A DNA stretch of 64,000 nucleotides from Lojkania enalia (taxonomy: Eukaryota; Ascomycota; Dothideomycetes; Pleosporales), in NCBI GenBank assembly GCA_010094045.1, contig ML986613.1:310001-374000 (forward strand), in the 5' to 3' direction. The position numbers and the translations under genes are program-made. A model generated the notes under the pieces. The model did no database searches, had not been told where the DNA came from, and saw only the letters and a list, made by a program, of their open reading frames with translations. Positions 46,676 through 58,978 of the stretch are shown here, piece by piece (the stretch's first letter is position 1; every line of letters begins with the position of its first letter).

Positions 46676-49600
46676 AGTTTTGCGCAAAAGGAAAATTGTT
46701 CTTCTGTATAGGAATATTCAAGCACTAGTCGAGGCGTTAGTATTTTTGGCATCTATTGCACGTGGGGCTATTGGTATGATAAGAAATTTTTTTCTGTCTT
46801 GTTTGATGGTTTAATGATTGACTTGATTTATCTGTGAGGTACAAAACTACTACTGATTGATGCTCACCATTATCACGTTCTAGTCTACAGGCATCGCTGC
46901 TCTCTACCATATACTCGGCACCGCCGCCCCGCTTTGTTCATTGTTGGCATATGTGCCTATTTTTAGCCGTCCGCCATCCTCCTTATAAATTTTATTTAAG
47001 GTGCTCATCGTTTTGCAACACCTACTTTGTACTTTTACTCGGATTTGTTCTTATTCGCAAAAAATTGAAGGATTATAGTTTCCATACGTCATTCGTGGTA
47101 CTCCTTTTTGTCAAAATTGACCATGAAGATTTTACAATTTCAGTTCCTGTATCTGCCCTGAGCCCCAATTTTTTAGACGGAATTGGCCATTTAGATTCTA
47201 TTGCATGACTTTGGTCAGACATCGATATGAAGGAAGACGATTGTTAGATGGACATATGTGAGTGATATGCTTGGTTTTGGTTGCAGTCAACGTTTTTGTC
47301 TACATATTGTTCAATGTACATGACTTTTAGAGGATGGAGTGAAGGCGATTTAGCTACGATTTGCTCATGTACCAAATCGTTTTCCGAGTTTTGGTCGGAA
47401 TTGACCATGGTTTTGCTGCATCTGTTATTAGTTGGATATGTGGGAGCGATGCGTAGGATTTTGGTTGATGTTTTTGTCCACATATTAATCTAGATATATT
47501 TGTTTTACAATATAGTGAAGGTAGTTTAGCTGCAATCGTCCATGGGGCGAAGTAGTACTATTTTCGATCACCGGATGTCAGTATAGACTCGGTTTTTAGA
47601 CGATATTATTTTGACTCTAGCTGAGATCGGACATTTTGTGTTTCTGTCGAGCTTTCTAGACAAGAGTATGATACTTGACAATGCCCTTTTGAGCATGCAT
47701 TTTTGGGAATGATACTTTCAGAGAAGATGGAGGATTGTCTTGCGGCAATTTGGCCATGTCTATCCTATGGCAGCTCTTAGAGTCGCATTGGAAAGTCGAC
47801 ATCATGCTTTTAGTCGGCATGTCTGAATGTAGTCCAAGGCTGGCTGTAGTGTCTTCGAAGTATATATTTTAGAAATAGACTATGCTCTCCATACTTAATC
47901 CGGATTTTAGAACCCATTTTGCAGCTAGAGTGCTCATTTCAGAGACGGTTCTTCTGTTAGTCCAAGGATTTGCACGTCTTAGATCTCTGTAAGCGGGCAT
48001 AGTTTGTTTTGTAGGCGGTGTGTATTTGACGCAGCTAGATACTGTTCATGTCGCTTCGAGTGGTGGTTTTTAGTCGAACATCGACTCCTTACGAGTGAAT
48101 TTTGATCCAGCTTTGGGACGCGTATATAAGGTTCTCTCCAACCATACTGGAGAGGTTCTATTATGTGTAGGAGAATGGGAATTTTCGTATGTCTTACAGA
48201 TGTGTCAGCTTTTCGTCCCATTCTTCCTCTGTTTCAAATTTTAGTTGATGTGTTCTTGACCTTGGGCGAGAATTGACCATGAGCCTTATCCACTTGATAT
48301 TTTTGATACGTATTATAACATCTTGTAAGTCTGGATTTCAGTAGATAATTTTCAGCATCTTGTCGACTATTCTTTTATAGGCAATCATGCATGTGTTCTT
48401 GCACGGAAGTCGGGTATCCATTATCAGAACTAGACGTTTTAATCCTGTTCTTCTTTCTCTTTTAGACTTGAAGTTTATGCATATGATATATATTATTCGA
48501 CTTAGTGAGAAACTAGTCATGAAGTTTAATACGCCAAATTAATACCTACCGAAGGGTAAGAGTGTATGTCCATTTTAGTTGTCTGCTTAGTACGCGTGCT
48601 AAGTCGCAGAACTGATTTGTAGCGAATATTTAGTTGAATACAAGCTTGTGTTTTGACATATTCGCACACTATTTTTACTCTTATTTCCGCCAATAGAGAA
48701 AAGTCATAGGAGTTATTAGTTTCATTCCCAAGCGATGTTTTAAATGCCATGTATCCGTATCGGATGCATTTAGTTGATATTATTTCTACCACTTGTATAG
48801 TCTTCTACGGTATTTTAATACGTTTTGCTCTTATTTGCGCATCTCTAGATCGTGATGTGACTTTTAGTAGATGTTTATGGGATTGAAAGTTCTACCAGGA
48901 CATGAGATTTCCATGACATTATCGACCACTTATCCAAATAGCTTTCAGCATGCTGTATTTTTATCCAATTCATCTAGAATCCTAGCGCGTATTTCTTTAT
49001 CTAGCCAACTCTGTTGATGCCGCATAGGTTTCTAGTTTTAACTTCATACCGCTAGTCGCATTCGGTTTCCGGTCTTTCAACTCTTCAACACAACTTTCCA
49101 TGTCATGGATCTACAATCAATTCTAGTCGGGCATGAAAGATAATGTGGGAATTTTTATTGAACAATTTATTGTTTGCACATGGAAAAAGCTTGCTTGGCA
49201 ATTCCTAAGGATGTGATAGCTTTTACATGCGTATGAGAATTCTGGGTACTCTTGAGAGCGATTCGTCGTAGTTAAGAATGACTTGATTGCAAGATAAAGG
49301 TGTCCTAACTCCCATAGCCGGGATCTCAATCTTTGCATAAAATTCAACCTAAGCAATCCATAGGAAAACGGCGAGCCAGCCACCACAAGCTCATTTGTCT
49401 TGGAGGTATATTTTTGAAGTTCGCGTGGTAAAGAGTTAATGATGTTTCTAACCGAGTCTTTCTAGAGTTATGGTCGAATTTGTGGACTATTAACCCTTCA
49501 TTCACGGCTCGTAGCATTCTTGTAGTGAGAAGTGGAACATCCGCGTAGCTTGGAATTATTTTTCTAGCATGTGACACTTTAATTTTTCCTATTGACAGGC

Positions 49601-50356
49601 CATTGGAATCCCCTTAAAGCATCTTCAGTACTGCATAATCTTCCCACGGCATACTTCTTAGCCCATCTCAGTCGTCGGAATAACCGGATTTAATATATAA
49701 TATCTCCGTAGCCCTGCTGGTGTTTATCCAATGGTACTCATCTTTATACTAAATGTCGACAGGCTCCTTGTAGGTTAACTCTAGCGTAGCTATAGAAATC
49801 CTTGTTCTTTGAGCCTCTATTTCTAGATTGTGCTCGTTACGACTTTTCATCGGCAGTACAACGCCTGTATATTCTGGCATGTAAGACGGGAGCCCCATAT
49901 TAAAATATAAAAAGAACAAGCTGAGTTCTAACCATATTTATAGAAATTCATTGGGTCGAAAAGCGGGGAACGGCATTGACGAAACATACGAAGATTATAT
50001 GTAACAACAGGATGTGCGGACTTTGCTCTCATCTAATTGATGCCTCGAATATCTAATAAACGTGGAGAGGAACGAAAGAGAGAGCTCTCTAAGACAGTGT
50101 GCTGTCTTGTAGCATATCTGAATTATTGTAAATATTACGTGATAAAGTTGCAAGTTAACAGAGAAACTGCTAGGTCAGAGTCCATAGACATGTTCCGTGT
50201 ATTACGACGCTAAGCGGTCAAGATCTACTGCTTCTCTGCTACATCCCAATCTCCTCCTAATTGATACGACCCCTAATTTAATCTTAGCTCTGCACCCTAT
50301 ACTAACACAAAATCTTAGAATCGTTTATACCAAGTTGTATTTACACCTTAGTCTCT
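46676..50356. other. Gene-poor, T-rich region
   Basis: About 3.7 kb with no recognised gene. The plus strand is markedly T-rich from about 46950 to 49100. Only short open frames occur. It contains the degenerate repeats listed separately. Confidence 0.5.
47272..47545 (+). repeat. Degenerate tandem duplication, unit about 180 bp
   Basis: Two adjacent segments align with moderate identity: GGTTTTGGTTGCAGTCAACG...TTTTTGTCTACATATT...GTGAAGGCGATTTAGCTACG (47272-47369) and GGATTTTGGTTGATGTTTTT...GTCCACATATT...GTGAAGGTAGTTTAGCTGCA (47457-47545). A fainter third match (AGATGGAGGATTGTCTTGCG...GGCCATG) is near 47724-47757. The T-strand word TTTTAGWCG recurs several times in the wider region (47172, 47596, 47810, 48069). 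This looks like an old, decayed repeat; no coding function is seen. Confidence 0.4.
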
Positions 50357-50878
50357 TCAGACGAATACGAGTCCAGCGACCAACGCGCCCGCAGCAGCAC
50401 CAAACATTTCTGGATATTTCACATACGCTGCGTTCGATGTTACTTGGGCCGGAGCCGACACGGTGGGAGAGAGTTCCGAGCTTGATGTTGCCGATGGTGT
50501 TGTAGGAGTAGAGTTATCGCTTGGCTCTTCGACGTCGGAAGAGGATATAGGGGTGCGCGTGGCGCTTGACGAATGAACTATCGACGTAGTACTGATGACT
50601 TTGATTGTGCTACTAGTGCTAGAGTACATCAAGGTGTACGTATCAGAGAAGACGATGGCCTCGGTAGGATTGAACATAGGCCCGGTGTAAACGGAACTAC
50701 CTAGAGATATTCAGTAAGCATCCAAGCATACAGAGCGCGGCCTTCAGAGCGAGAATAATAAGCATCGTCTTGAGCCTATATATGGTTTTCGCACAAATCT
50801 AGACTCACTCTCTTCATGGTGATGTGCCAGTACGCCTGCCATGAGACTGAGGACCAAGAGAAGTCCTGCGCGCCTCAT
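50357..50878 (-). CDS. Small Ser/Thr-rich GPI-anchored surface protein
   Basis: Two exons (50878..50809, 50700..50357) separated by a 108-bp intron (GTGAGT...CTCTAG) give 137 residues. Residues 1-18 (MRRAGLLLVLSLMAGVLA) are a signal peptide. The middle (residues ~50-110) is rich in Ser, Thr and Pro, as expected for O-mannosylation. The C-terminus (MFGAAAGALVAGLVFV) is a hydrophobic GPI-attachment tail preceded by small residues (TSNAAY). It is probably a cell-wall or plasma-membrane mannoprotein. No conserved domain is recognised. The splice is supported by phase and by giving a signal peptide plus GPI tail in one frame. A longer in-frame upstream extension exists but lacks a signal peptide. 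Confidence 0.7.
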
Positions 50879-52224
50879 GGTTGCCGTATACTGTGACTTT
50901 GTTCCGTAGGTTGAGAAAGCCAAACGTGAGCGACTGAGCGCCCCTCTCACAGGGCGGGCCTCCCATAATTTCCATCCCTTTGAAGGCAGACTAGTGCTTG
51001 TCGTACTGGACCCGAGCATTTCGCGTCAGCTCTCCAGTGGCGACGAGTCGGAGCGCATATCGTTTATTTCCCCAAGCCGTCACGAGTCTGGCCCCTTTCG
51101 GACCGCGACCAGGGTGCCAAAAGAAGAACCTGACAAGTATTGTGGAGATGCAAACGGAGTCTGAACATTGACTGGCTGGACGTAGCGCCCAGGCACGGCA
51201 ATTGTCCTCCAAACAGTTTCTCGTGAGCTATGCCCGATGAGTTTCAGCTCCGGGCTATGATGGATGCGGCTCGCGTAGCCCCTTATGCCCCTGAATTCTC
51301 CGCCCTTGGCGGCGCTACAAACGAGGCGAGCGTTTCTCACCCAACGCAACATGTTCGTGACTTGAACAAGCCCTCTAGAGAAAGCAAAAGTAGCATCTTC
51401 CTGGCAAACTGTTACCTCGCAGTTAGGCTGTCTTTAGACATGTTCTCAGGTCTCTCTTCTAAATGATGGTATTCGCTTCCATGCGCCCCTTAAACCCAGG
51501 GAGCTGAGAGAAAACAATAGAATACGAGCTTTCGATAAATCGCATCCGCCGGAACTTACCTTCATAGAGCTTACCGAATTGAGAAATAGGCTGTCCCACT
51601 CAGTAAATTTATGTATAAGCATTCGTAACCGTAGTGAGACGCCGGAGGTCGTTGGATTTGAGCGAGATACGTCCGAGATTATGAGTCTGCGTTTCTTAAG
51701 GTGTGACCTCTTTATATTCGGGATCATTTCGGAGAGGCATACATGTAAGAGCAGAGCAAATTCCACTCTAAGAGTTTTGGTCATTATATTATGACATTGT
51801 GCATGATATATTATGTGTGCGCCAATAACCAAGCCCTAGAGAATAGTATCTACTCTAAAGTCCCAGCAAAACAAATAGAACCCAGAAGAAGTGAACCCAT
51901 TGATGAAGGATCCTAGAGAAGTTTGAAATGGAACTTAATCTTTGTAGGGAGTCGTTCAAGCTCCGGTATAATTAATCGGCATTTCTTGTTTGAATCGTTA
52001 CATTCATCACGACAAGAATATAAAGAGGTATAAAGGTGTTATCTGAACTACCTGTAATAGAAATCTTTAATATAGCATTCCTTGCCACAGTTCTGAGAAA
52101 GGCTTGAGAGATAGGCGCCTTAACTACTTGTATTAATGAAATAATAAATACTAACGTCCCTCCCTATGTGATGAGACGCCCTCCGTGCCGAGACAGATGA
52201 GGGGTAACTTGACTTTAAGCAACA
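50879..52224. other. Intergenic, no recognised gene
   Basis: Several frames of 70-130 codons occur at 50991-51832 on the minus strand. None shows a motif or credible splice partners. The 3' half grows AT-rich toward the repeat at 52225. Confidence 0.4.
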
Positions 52225-52480
52225 CAATTTCTGTACACACGTTAATATTTGCTACAGTTCTAGTCGTGTACTATAGCTATTTATAAACATCTAAGACCTC
52301 CTACCTAAAAATTATGTTCGTATTATTGCCTTTTACGCTTAAATTACAAAAAGCCTTTCGCGCACCATAGTGTTCCTTTGCTATAACACTAAGATTAAGC
52401 CCTTACCACTTAGGATACTTATAAAAGGGTGATATTTAAACCTTAGAGCCTTACTATAGCGCGATCGGCCTTGTATCTGC
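52225..52480 (+). repeat. Dispersed repeat, copy A
   Basis: This segment is similar to the reverse complement of 62640-62915. Shared words in order include GTTAATATT, TATAGCTATT, TATTGCCTTTTACGCTTA/TATTGTCTTTTACGCTTA, CCTTACCACTTAGGATAC/TCTTACCACTTAGAATAC and ATAAAAGGGTGATATTT. Differences are mostly transitions, as in RIP. It is probably a fragment of a transposable element. The limits are approximate. Confidence 0.65.
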
Positions 52481-53082
52481 CATCGCGCGCAAATTCATGC
52501 AAGATCGCCACGCTGATCGGTACCTCCCCCAAGATGATCACCAATTCCGACTAGTACGGAATATCTGCACACCTACCACACTATTATCATAGTCTAATTT
52601 GCTGACAGTCGCTATGTAGAGTCTTGGCAAGCTACCATCCTCCGCCCGACAGCCCTACGACCCAATTTGGCCTTGGCCATACCAGTATCTTACGCGTCAA
52701 CTGTCTGTCTATAGATACCGCTACATTACCATGTTGAAATAACTGCTATGCAACAATTTGCTTAACTTCAGCGCTTAATCTGATTAGTTCATAGCACCAA
52801 ACAATCAAACTAGGACGTTTGCAACCATGCACTTTAGGGAACTTTCACAATGCTAAGGGTATCTACCCAGGAGCGTTCGGTACTATCGAAGTGTGAATTT
52901 CACCGACCCCAAAAATAAGCAAGTGTACAGAGAAGTTCCATTGCGTATAGGATAGCGTCCCTGGAGGTCCGATAGGAGGATGAATGGCGTGTGTAAGCTT
53001 GTGAAGGAGAGATATTCTATAATACACCTACCGATCCAAAGTCTGGCGCCCACCTCCCTTAGCTAGCTAAATTGGGGTGCTA
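52481..53082. other. Spacer between dispersed repeat and Tc1-like relic
   Basis: No gene recognised. It may include more decayed repeat sequence. Confidence 0.4.
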
Positions 53083-54205
53083 CCCCCAAATATATGGAGC
53101 CCTTCACACAGCTCAAAGTAATCAATATTAGGAATTTTTGGTCTTGAGAAGCTCTATAGCTCAGTATTTTGTCTGCCAGCCATTTGTCCGATGTACAGTC
53201 TCAACGCGACGTGGCATACTCAGCAGAAGTTTGCGGAGAAGCTCATCTGGCAGCCGACGCTAACACTCTTTCAATACATTGCAGAATCGCCAATCACTCG
53301 TAGGTCTGGAGAGAGATTGTAGAGAAGCCTCTTCAGCGCTAGCTAGAGGTGCTTAATAGGGTTGAGGTCCGGAGAATATGCTGGCTGTTTCAGCGTCTAA
53401 ATTCTGTACGATTCTATATATACTTTTAACACTTTAGTAGTATAGATTAGCGTATTACCCTGTATAAATATATCCCCCAGTTTATAGTAAGGCAGAAGAC
53501 CCTCTTCTAACGCTAACATATAATAGTTGGCTGAACAGCCTACGCACTTAGCTTATATATCCATCTCCATGATTACTAATTTACTCCGGCCAACCCTCCT
53601 ATCTAAGGTAAGTTAGAGGTAAGTCTAAACTATTTAAGACTTTTTTTTATATCAATCTACCTTCTGAATTATCTTATAGTAAATTATTATATTCTTTAGC
53701 AATTGAAAGGAGGTTTTCAGCAACTTTTATTGTTAATCTAGGCCCAATAGCTGTATATGTATAAGGCCTTATTTACGTAGAATTTGGAATATTTTAGAGT
53801 GTACAGCTGTAGGTTTGTTTAGAGCTTATTAAAGTAGTTTATATCACAATTTAGAGGATTATTAAATAGATTGATAGATTAATCGACGCGTACGATAGCA
53901 ATATAAATAAGGCCGACTAGTTCGAGGTAGCGACTGTGGTGTATAGTGAGCTTCCCACCGTCGTTTTGTTCGTTGCATAGTAGACCCCCACACGCTAAAC
54001 TTCCTAGCTATCCTCCGCTCCGAAACACCAGCCTCAGCCATTGCGAGGATAGCTGCACGTTGCTCTAGGGATAATCCATGATATTTGCCACGATTCCCGC
54101 TAATTTCCTAGCCATATTGACGTTGCGGTATTGCAATTGAGAGAAGAGGTGGGCTAGTATTGTAGGTAATCGCAAGATATTCTCTTGACGAGAAATTGGG
54201 GGGGG
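53083..54205 (-). mobile_element. Tc1-like transposon relic, heavily mutated
   Basis: The minus strand carries a decayed Tc1-type transposase from about 54115 to 53125. Near its start is a helix-turn-helix region (HGLS...QRA and EAGVS in a mixed frame). Near its end the classical DDE motif QPAYSPDLNPIKHL appears at about 53350-53390, followed by MPRRVETV and NGWQTKY at the C-terminus. Stops are dense and the middle is TA-rich, as after RIP. Candidate ends are CCCCCAAATATATGG on the left, after TA at 53081-53082, and a similar C-run plus AATTTCTCG reading inward from 54205. These ends are only partly similar, so the boundaries are tentative. Confidence 0.7.
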
Positions 54206-55599
54206 TGAGTATGGCAGAGCCTGACCTCTACTTACAAGGACTGTTGTTTGGAAACGGTGGACGCTGCGTCAAATGCACTTTTTGCTCATCAACTCACCAA
54301 TAAAACTGCTGAGGCTCTTAAAACCTACGAAAAGATCAATGTTGGATTCGATGTAGTCTTTGGCTCACACTGTATTGAGTCTATTAGACGTCAACACTAA
54401 GTCCTTATCTGAGTCATTTTCAATCAAAGTATGTGACGCATCCGAACAGCCGCACTGCACTTCTGAATGCTTTCCAAGCTCTGCTTGATGTCTGTTCTTT
54501 TACATAGTGCTAAGCAAAATTTCTTGATCATGGTGCCCTTAAGTGTGTCATCAGGCTAGGAATGATTCTGAACAAGCGCTTGGAGCTCGATGGCACGTAA
54601 TCGACAGAGGTTCACTAGGTTTCTTAAATTTGCGCCGTTTAGGTTTTGGCGTCTCTTAATAGCATTGAGAGATTCGACGAACAGGGTGATGCGTTCTCAT
54701 ATCACTAGAGTACACGAGGGTTGATCTCTAGAACGCGCGGGGCGAGAAACTATCTCGAGAAGCGAGAAGCCATATCTCACGATCTAGGAGACAGCAGCTG
54801 TTGCATCAATGCCAGCCAGAATTTCTGCCATGACTGTGTCGTGTTATAAGCCTGTAGCGACAAAAGGTCTCAATGAAGAATCGAGTCCTTGGTGTGATGG
54901 TAGTAAATATAGAAAAAGCGCTGCAGCCGCATTCGTATGAAACGATAGGTCGTTGTCTAACTAAAATTCAGACGACAAATCTGTCCTAGCAGCAAGTGTT
55001 GGCTTAGCGTGCAACAATGCGGCGCTATCTTGCACAGTGCGGGTTGCCTCACCGGTCGTTCTTGACTAATCATGAGAAGCATAGCCTTCGTGTAAGATCT
55101 GATTTTGCCTTGAACATGTATCTTTCCGCGTGATTCATGTTCTAGCAAAGAATGGCTGTTATCATTAAGTACGCCATGCCAAATTGAGACTCGCAGCGAA
55201 ATAGTTGTCCGTGATCCCTGTCAAATCGGCGTACAACCGGCCTACATTTTGTACCTTGACGTTGTTTTCTACTGTGTACGCTTTCTCGAAGTTCGTTCGA
55301 GACATTGAATCAATGAATATACCTTCGCCTTCGATTTTGTAGAGCGCTTGCTCTTTGCGGTAAAACTCCCGGTTCGATTCAAGGGGTTCCCTAACGCCAT
55401 GATCCTGCTCCGCGAGCCCAGGCCTCGTCGTTACCGGCCACAAGTATGGATTAGTAGACATAGGAAATGCGTGCTTCTTGCTCGAATGACGGGGAAATAT
55501 TTGATTCCTATGAACGCTTGCTTAGAATTGACCCTTTTCTTCTCGCTCTTCGTGTACTTGCCTACATCTATTTAACACTGTTTCTCTACTCCGAAGAAA
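54206..55599. other. Degraded intergenic DNA
   Basis: Short protein-like fragments occur (a plus-strand stretch near 54255-54370, a minus-strand frame of 98 codons at 55165-55461) but I cannot assign any of them. Confidence 0.4.
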
Positions 55600-55690
55600 A
55601 TATGGATCGAGGACCTTGTAGATGCTGCAATAGAGCCGTGTCACTGCTAAAATTACGGTCACATGTTGTACAGTCAAAGGCATGCGTGGA
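55600..55690 (-). pseudogene. C2H2-type zinc-finger fragment
   Basis: The minus strand reads HAFDCTTCDRNFSSDTALLQ and then HLQGPRS before a stop. The spacing is C-x2-C-x12-H, as in the fungal fingers that read C-x2-C-x12-H-LRDSPAH. The second zinc-binding His is lost and a stop follows soon after. It is a fragment only; the gene it came from is not recoverable here. Confidence 0.4.
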
Positions 55691-56113
55691 TGAGTCTCGT
55701 TCGTGCTACTACTGAGAGAGTTTTCACCAAGAAGCTTTAATGTGACCTTCTAATCTTTGTCCGGAAGATAAGAAATAGATCGAACATCGGGGCTTGTAGC
55801 AACGAGGTTGTGGTCAACAGAATTCGTTATCCGAACAATGCAGAAATTGTGGAATGGAGTGTACTGCCGTCTGAGCTTTAAGCAAATAATTCAACATATG
55901 TTGAGGAAGCACTCAAGCCAAAGTCCTATCCAAAACCTTGCATTTAATTGCGCCTTCTCTCATCTTGTCCAACAAGTCGAAATATCGTCTAACTGAACGA
56001 GTAGATATCCAGAGAAGTAGCGGCTGATTACCGACCATAGGGATCTTATGGTAGATGCGACGATAGCGGAGCCGAAAGCTGTCTAAAGATTGATCACCGT
56101 GTAGTTTAGTAAC

Positions 56114-58021
56114 TTAAGCAATGAGTGTGCTATTTTTAATATTTGCATAAGCCCCATCTCTGACGGCTTGGGCGTCTTCGGAGTAATGATTAACTAGATG
56201 TGTGATAGGTGGTAGGGTTCGCCACTGAGTACACAGCGCTTCATTCTGGATGAAGCCAAAATCAATAGGCATGCCATTAGCAAGTATGGCTTCCCTCTCA
56301 CAATTGCATTCTGAGTTTTCTACTTGTAAACTGGAAAACATGTGCAAAGGCCTAATTTTGCGTATGCCACAGCGGCCGTATGAATAGGGTTCAAACTCGT
56401 GTTTAATACTATTTGCGTATATTCGGCAAGTCCGAGAGATTCTTCAATCTCATACGCATCGCAAAGAGACTGTCTGCCAAGAAGAATATTGTTGATTATA
56501 TCCATCTTTTTCCGACTAGAAGAATTTAGCACTTTTCCACTATCGGTATTTCGCAGTATTACCTTGTAATTTGCCGCCATTCGTGCCAAACAGAGTCAGA
56601 TTCGGTCATGTGACAAATGCTATGGACGATACTTGCCAGAAGGATTTTGTAGAACCAGGGAGTCTTGGAGGTTGGAACGTCTAGCTCCAGAACCAAATCG
56701 TATTTTTCGAACTCTTTTTAAGAAGCGTACTTGCTCAGCTCTTCTAGAATGACCGCGTCCAAAGCATCGAATTCCAAGACAACTGCTTCGAGGTAGTCGA
56801 TAAGCTTTATAGAATTCATCAACTGCTGGATATCTTTTTTTGTCCACTGATCTTTGACAATTGAAGGACCCTGAAGTATCCAATGAAATGGTTCCAAATG
56901 TCTGATGAGATCTGTCTTGTCCTGATGTTCAAATCGAACTTTGCGGAGTCGGGCCAAACTTCAATGATCCATTCCATAAGTTTCTCTCTTCTCTGGCAAG
57001 ACTCAGCGCCATCCTCTCTTAGCTTATTGAAAGTGCCTTGGAGCTGCTGGAGAAGAATTTCACTCGTGATTGCCAGGTCGTTGATGGCGTCAACCATTCG
57101 ATCCATGGTAATGTTGGGAGCCGGTTGCCACGGATTTTTGTAGATAAGGTCATGCTCTACCTCAGACCAAGCATGTATCACGGACGTTGATACCTGGACT
57201 TCGACTCGTTTTCTCCAGAGATCTGGATCCTCCTGTTCTTCCACATCTCTTTCTAGGTCTACCTTTTGCTTCACATGAAAGTGAATAGCTCGGTAACCGG
57301 CATGTTTCCAATCTTTTTCGACATTGCCCATTGACACCTGCTTGAAAGCTCCTTTAGCATACTTAAGAAGCCCAGGATCCTTCACTTCGTCTAAGTCCTC
57401 TATATCCCTGTCAAACTTGTCCAAATTACGCGGCTGGCGTGATTTGCCTGCATCCTTGAGGTATGGTTTACCAAGAATATCGAATAGCTTGCCCACTTAT
57501 TGTGCAATCATTGGGACGTCGTCGTGAAAGTATGCGAAGATTCTAACCTATGCTAGATCCCGGATCGCTCTAGCATTACAGATCCCCTCCAAGGTCGTGA
57601 TAGTATTAGCAGCTTTTTGATGCTCCGACTTGAGAGCTTCAAGCTCCTTCGTATGTTCGTTCGGCACGAATTGTTCTTTTGGGAAATTATCCTCAATAAA
57701 CCGGCGTTTGGAGTTGATTCGATCCTGCAAGATATTCAATCGATCGGATTGGGCTTTGGGCGTTTGGATCGGGAGCTTCTGGAGTTTTTCCTTCAGGGAT
57801 ATTTCTTCCTTTGCTCTATATGATATCCGAAACTTTATGCGCTCTCCATTTGAGTATCGTGGCCAGTTGTCATCTTTTCTAATCGTGCCTACGACTTCCT
57901 TAGCACGAGCCTCAAATTCCTGTCGGTTTCATATTTTTAAGAATTGATCGATAAGCTTTTCTTTTGCTTGGGAAGAAGCCTGTGGTTTCTCAGATCAAGG
58001 GTCGTTGATGAAATCTGCCAT
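56114..58021 (-). pseudogene. RelA/SpoT-domain protein pseudogene
   Basis: The minus strand holds a long frame from the ATG at 58021. N-terminal helical sequence comes first (TIRKDDNWPRYSNGERIKF, KELEALKSEHQKAANTITTL). Then the (p)ppGpp synthetase-like domain: ARAIRDLA followed by VRIFAYFHDDVP, AGYRAIHFHVKQKV, and VEVQVSTSVIHAWSEVEHDL, the diagnostic RelA/SpoT block, then APNITMDRMVDAINDLAI. The frame is interrupted by TGA (about 57995 and 57930), TAG (about 57550) and TAA (about 57498). A frameshift near 56957 and another stop near 56725 follow. Downstream, protein-like C-terminal blocks continue (NYKVILRNTDSGKVLNSSS, LPPITHLVNHYSEDAQAV). It is a dead copy of a fungal RelA/SpoT protein; its intact C-terminal architecture is unknown. 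Confidence 0.8.
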
Positions 58022-58978
58022 CACAGAGTTAGATTTAGAACAAGAGGATTCAGAAAGTTACTCCAGAAACGGAACTGAACGCCCTTCTAGAAGTGTTGAT
58101 GTAAGAATTTTGATGAGGATGTTCAATTAGAAAAAGATTGGGGAACTTGAGCAGTCTGTGGTGAAGCTTGGCATTATAGCGGAGAGGGTATTATATAGAT
58201 AAGAAAAGAGAAAAAGAAAAAAACTCGGCATCGGTGGAGAACACTAAGAGACAGCCATCAGGCTGTGATGTAGCGCGGCATTCCCACATCCGAAACTTCG
58301 AGGTACTTCCGGTCAGCGTAGATTGGGATTAGCGTAATTGGCGACACCATCACTCGGATTATCCCGTTCCGCTGGTGTTGGGCACTAGGGAGAGAAAATA
58401 TCTGATTCGAGATACCTTCAAATCTTTCAATATATCCTCTATTCTCTTGAAGCTCTTGCATCTTCCACAATATAGTCAAGGTGGTTTCAAAATGCATTCC
58501 AGGTTTCTCATGTTTTTAAGAGAGCTCCGAGCGCCTGAGCGAGCTAACCTGCGGCAAGGCTGTGCACAGGAGCTGAACAATCAGTATAATTATTTAAAAG
58601 GCATTCTCCGAAGGATTGGCCGCTTCGTGTTCCTATGGCCTTCTCAACATTTACCGGCCTTGTAAATAGGTGAGGCGGCTATATAGGATGTTCTAGGCGA
58701 CTAAAAGGGCACAACCGATCACAGCCACAGCTTTTTGAGAGGAGAGCCTAGCTTCCTGTAGTGATTTGAAAGGCCTTTAGAAGTTGGTAATTAGAGCCCC
58801 ACCCACAATCATAATCACACTCGACCAATGGATTTAGCCTTTCACCCTAATATTTTCAGTCTTGGTTCCAAGTTGCCATACAAATCTTAGATTTTGTTCT
58901 TCCATTAGAAGAGAACACTCCAATTCACGGCACTAGCGCCCCAAGCACTCGAGCCGCGAACAGATAGTGCATATTCAC
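58022..58978. other. Intergenic between divergent pseudogenes
   Basis: A minus-strand frame of 79 codons (58258-58497) and an overlapping plus-strand frame were seen; neither is recognisable. Confidence 0.4.
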
